A stretch of DNA of 6,134 nucleotides from Campylobacterota bacterium (GTDB lineage: Bacteria > Campylobacterota > Campylobacteria > Campylobacterales > Sulfurovaceae): NCBI GenBank assembly GCA_003646525.1, contig QMKU01000088.1:1-6134 (forward strand), in the 5' to 3' direction. The position numbers and the translations under genes are program-made. Shown here in pieces: positions 5,875 through 6,134 of this stretch; the stretch's first letter is position 1, and each line of letters begins with the position of its first letter. Under the pieces are notes generated by a model that saw only the letters and a program-made list of their open reading frames with translations, did no database searches and was not told the DNA's origin.

Positions 5875-5992
5875 GTTCAACAGCTCCAGCTGTAAACTCT
5901 CTATTGGAGTGGATGCTACAAAGCTTATGGCATTAAGGACACTATAAACTACATTCACCCCAATATGCATTCGACAGCTGGAGCTGTCGAAC
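5875..5992. repeat. 118-bp imperfect inverted repeat with nested palindromes
   Basis: The arm 5875-5915 matches the reverse complement of 5952-5992 at 32 of 41 positions by my hand alignment, around a 36-nt centre. Each arm is itself palindromic: ACAGCTCCAGCTGT at 5880-5893, and 10-nt arms TTCGACAGCT / AGCTGTCGAA around GG at 5970-5991. The inner parts TATTGGAGTGGA and TATTGGGGTGAA also correspond. It contains no gene. It could be a MITE-like element, a long RNA hairpin or two repeat units in inverted orientation. Confidence 0.65.
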
Positions 5993-6005
5993 GAGTAAGG
6001 TTCGG

Positions 6006-6032
6006 AGGGAGGGGAGATTGCTTCCCTACCCT
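6006..6032 (+). repeat. G-rich hairpin
   Basis: AGGGAGGGGA (6006-6015) pairs with TTCCCTACCCT (6022-6032) through about 10 pairs, including one G:T, with a single bulged A and the loop GATTGC. No T-tract follows on either strand. It is one of the most GC-rich structures outside the genes. Confidence 0.4.
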
Positions 6033-6080
6033 GTCGGGGGTCAATGCCAATGAAATAAGGAATTTGGGCGATTATTAGGG

Positions 6081-6134
6081 GTCTGGTGATTTGTGATGCG
6101 TGAAGCGTAGCGAATGCATCATGAATCACCTGAC
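6081..6134. repeat. Inverted repeat at the window edge
   Basis: The arm 6081-6101 (GTCTGGTGATTTGTGATGCGT) is not written in full match: it fits the reverse complement of 6114-6134 at 17 of 21 positions around a 12-nt centre, GAAGCGTAGCGA. Three of the four differences become G:U pairs in RNA. The right arm ends exactly at the window end, so the repeat may extend further. Confidence 0.5.

Larger units (their letters stand above)
5729..6134. other. Gene-free region filled with inverted repeats
   Basis: The 406 nt after the NlpC/P60 stop hold no credible gene. They contain, in order, a hairpin (5765-5781), duplicated CTCGTGnGAC (5784-5793, 5810-5819), repeat copy 2 (5813-5835), an AT-rich inverted repeat (5841-5868), a 118-bp inverted repeat (5875-5992), a G-rich hairpin (6006-6032) and a terminal inverted repeat (6081-6134). 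An 85-codon minus-strand frame (5872-6129) runs through these repeats, has no family motif, and is not accepted as a gene. Confidence 0.7.

Noticed and set aside
5872..6129. 85-codon minus-strand open frame
   Set aside because: It runs through two inverted repeats and the G-rich hairpin, shows no family motif, and has no good ribosome binding site. The reading frame looks incidental.
1..6134. CRISPR array, tRNA, rRNA, transposase or integrase
   Set aside because: I found no regularly spaced direct repeats, no tRNA-like cloverleaf and no recombinase motifs on either strand.

Overview
The window looks like chromosomal DNA from a free-living Campylobacterota (epsilonproteobacterial) lineage, most likely a Sulfurovum- or Sulfurimonas-like sulfur oxidiser. 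This is inference: moderately AT-rich DNA, compact genes, a short class IV aminotransferase, a YdcH-family protein, DbpA, a very lysine-rich LysM/NlpC-P60 lipid-independent exported protein, and above all a bacterial arginine kinase. That enzyme is rare in bacteria but, from memory, is known in Sulfurovum.

Layout. Positions 2-568 (+) hold the nearly complete 3' part of a class IV (PabC/branched-chain type) aminotransferase. It converges, with only 10 nt between stops, on a minus-strand gene (579-1271) for a two-helix membrane protein of unknown function. A 221-nt gap with a palindromic repeat separates that gene from a complete arginine kinase (1493-2524, minus). The kinase diverges from a plus-strand run: a YdcH/DUF465 protein (2704-2928), the DEAD-box RNA helicase DbpA (3030-4397) and an exported LysM-LysM-NlpC/P60 peptidoglycan hydrolase (4553-5728). 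The last 406 nt (5729-6134) have no credible gene and are packed with inverted repeats.

The genes do not form one pathway. They are housekeeping functions (aminotransferase, ribosome assembly, cell wall) around one unusual energy-buffering enzyme. Arginine kinase would store ATP phosphoryl groups as phosphoarginine. DbpA would act on the 23S rRNA peptidyl-transferase region during 50S assembly. The NlpC/P60 enzyme would cut peptidoglycan peptides in the periplasm.

The most interesting non-coding signal is a small hairpin present twice: minus strand at 1369-1383 behind the arginine kinase gene, plus strand at 5814-5828 behind the NlpC/P60 gene. The copies differ at three stem positions, and every difference keeps base pairing, including one C:G to T:A double change. 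Each copy is followed by the same CCTACGA tail and lies in sense orientation about 85-110 nt after a stop codon. The second copy is followed by a 118-bp imperfect inverted repeat, a G-rich hairpin and a third inverted repeat at the window edge, suggesting a cluster of palindromic repeat elements. I see no tRNA, rRNA, CRISPR array or transposase.
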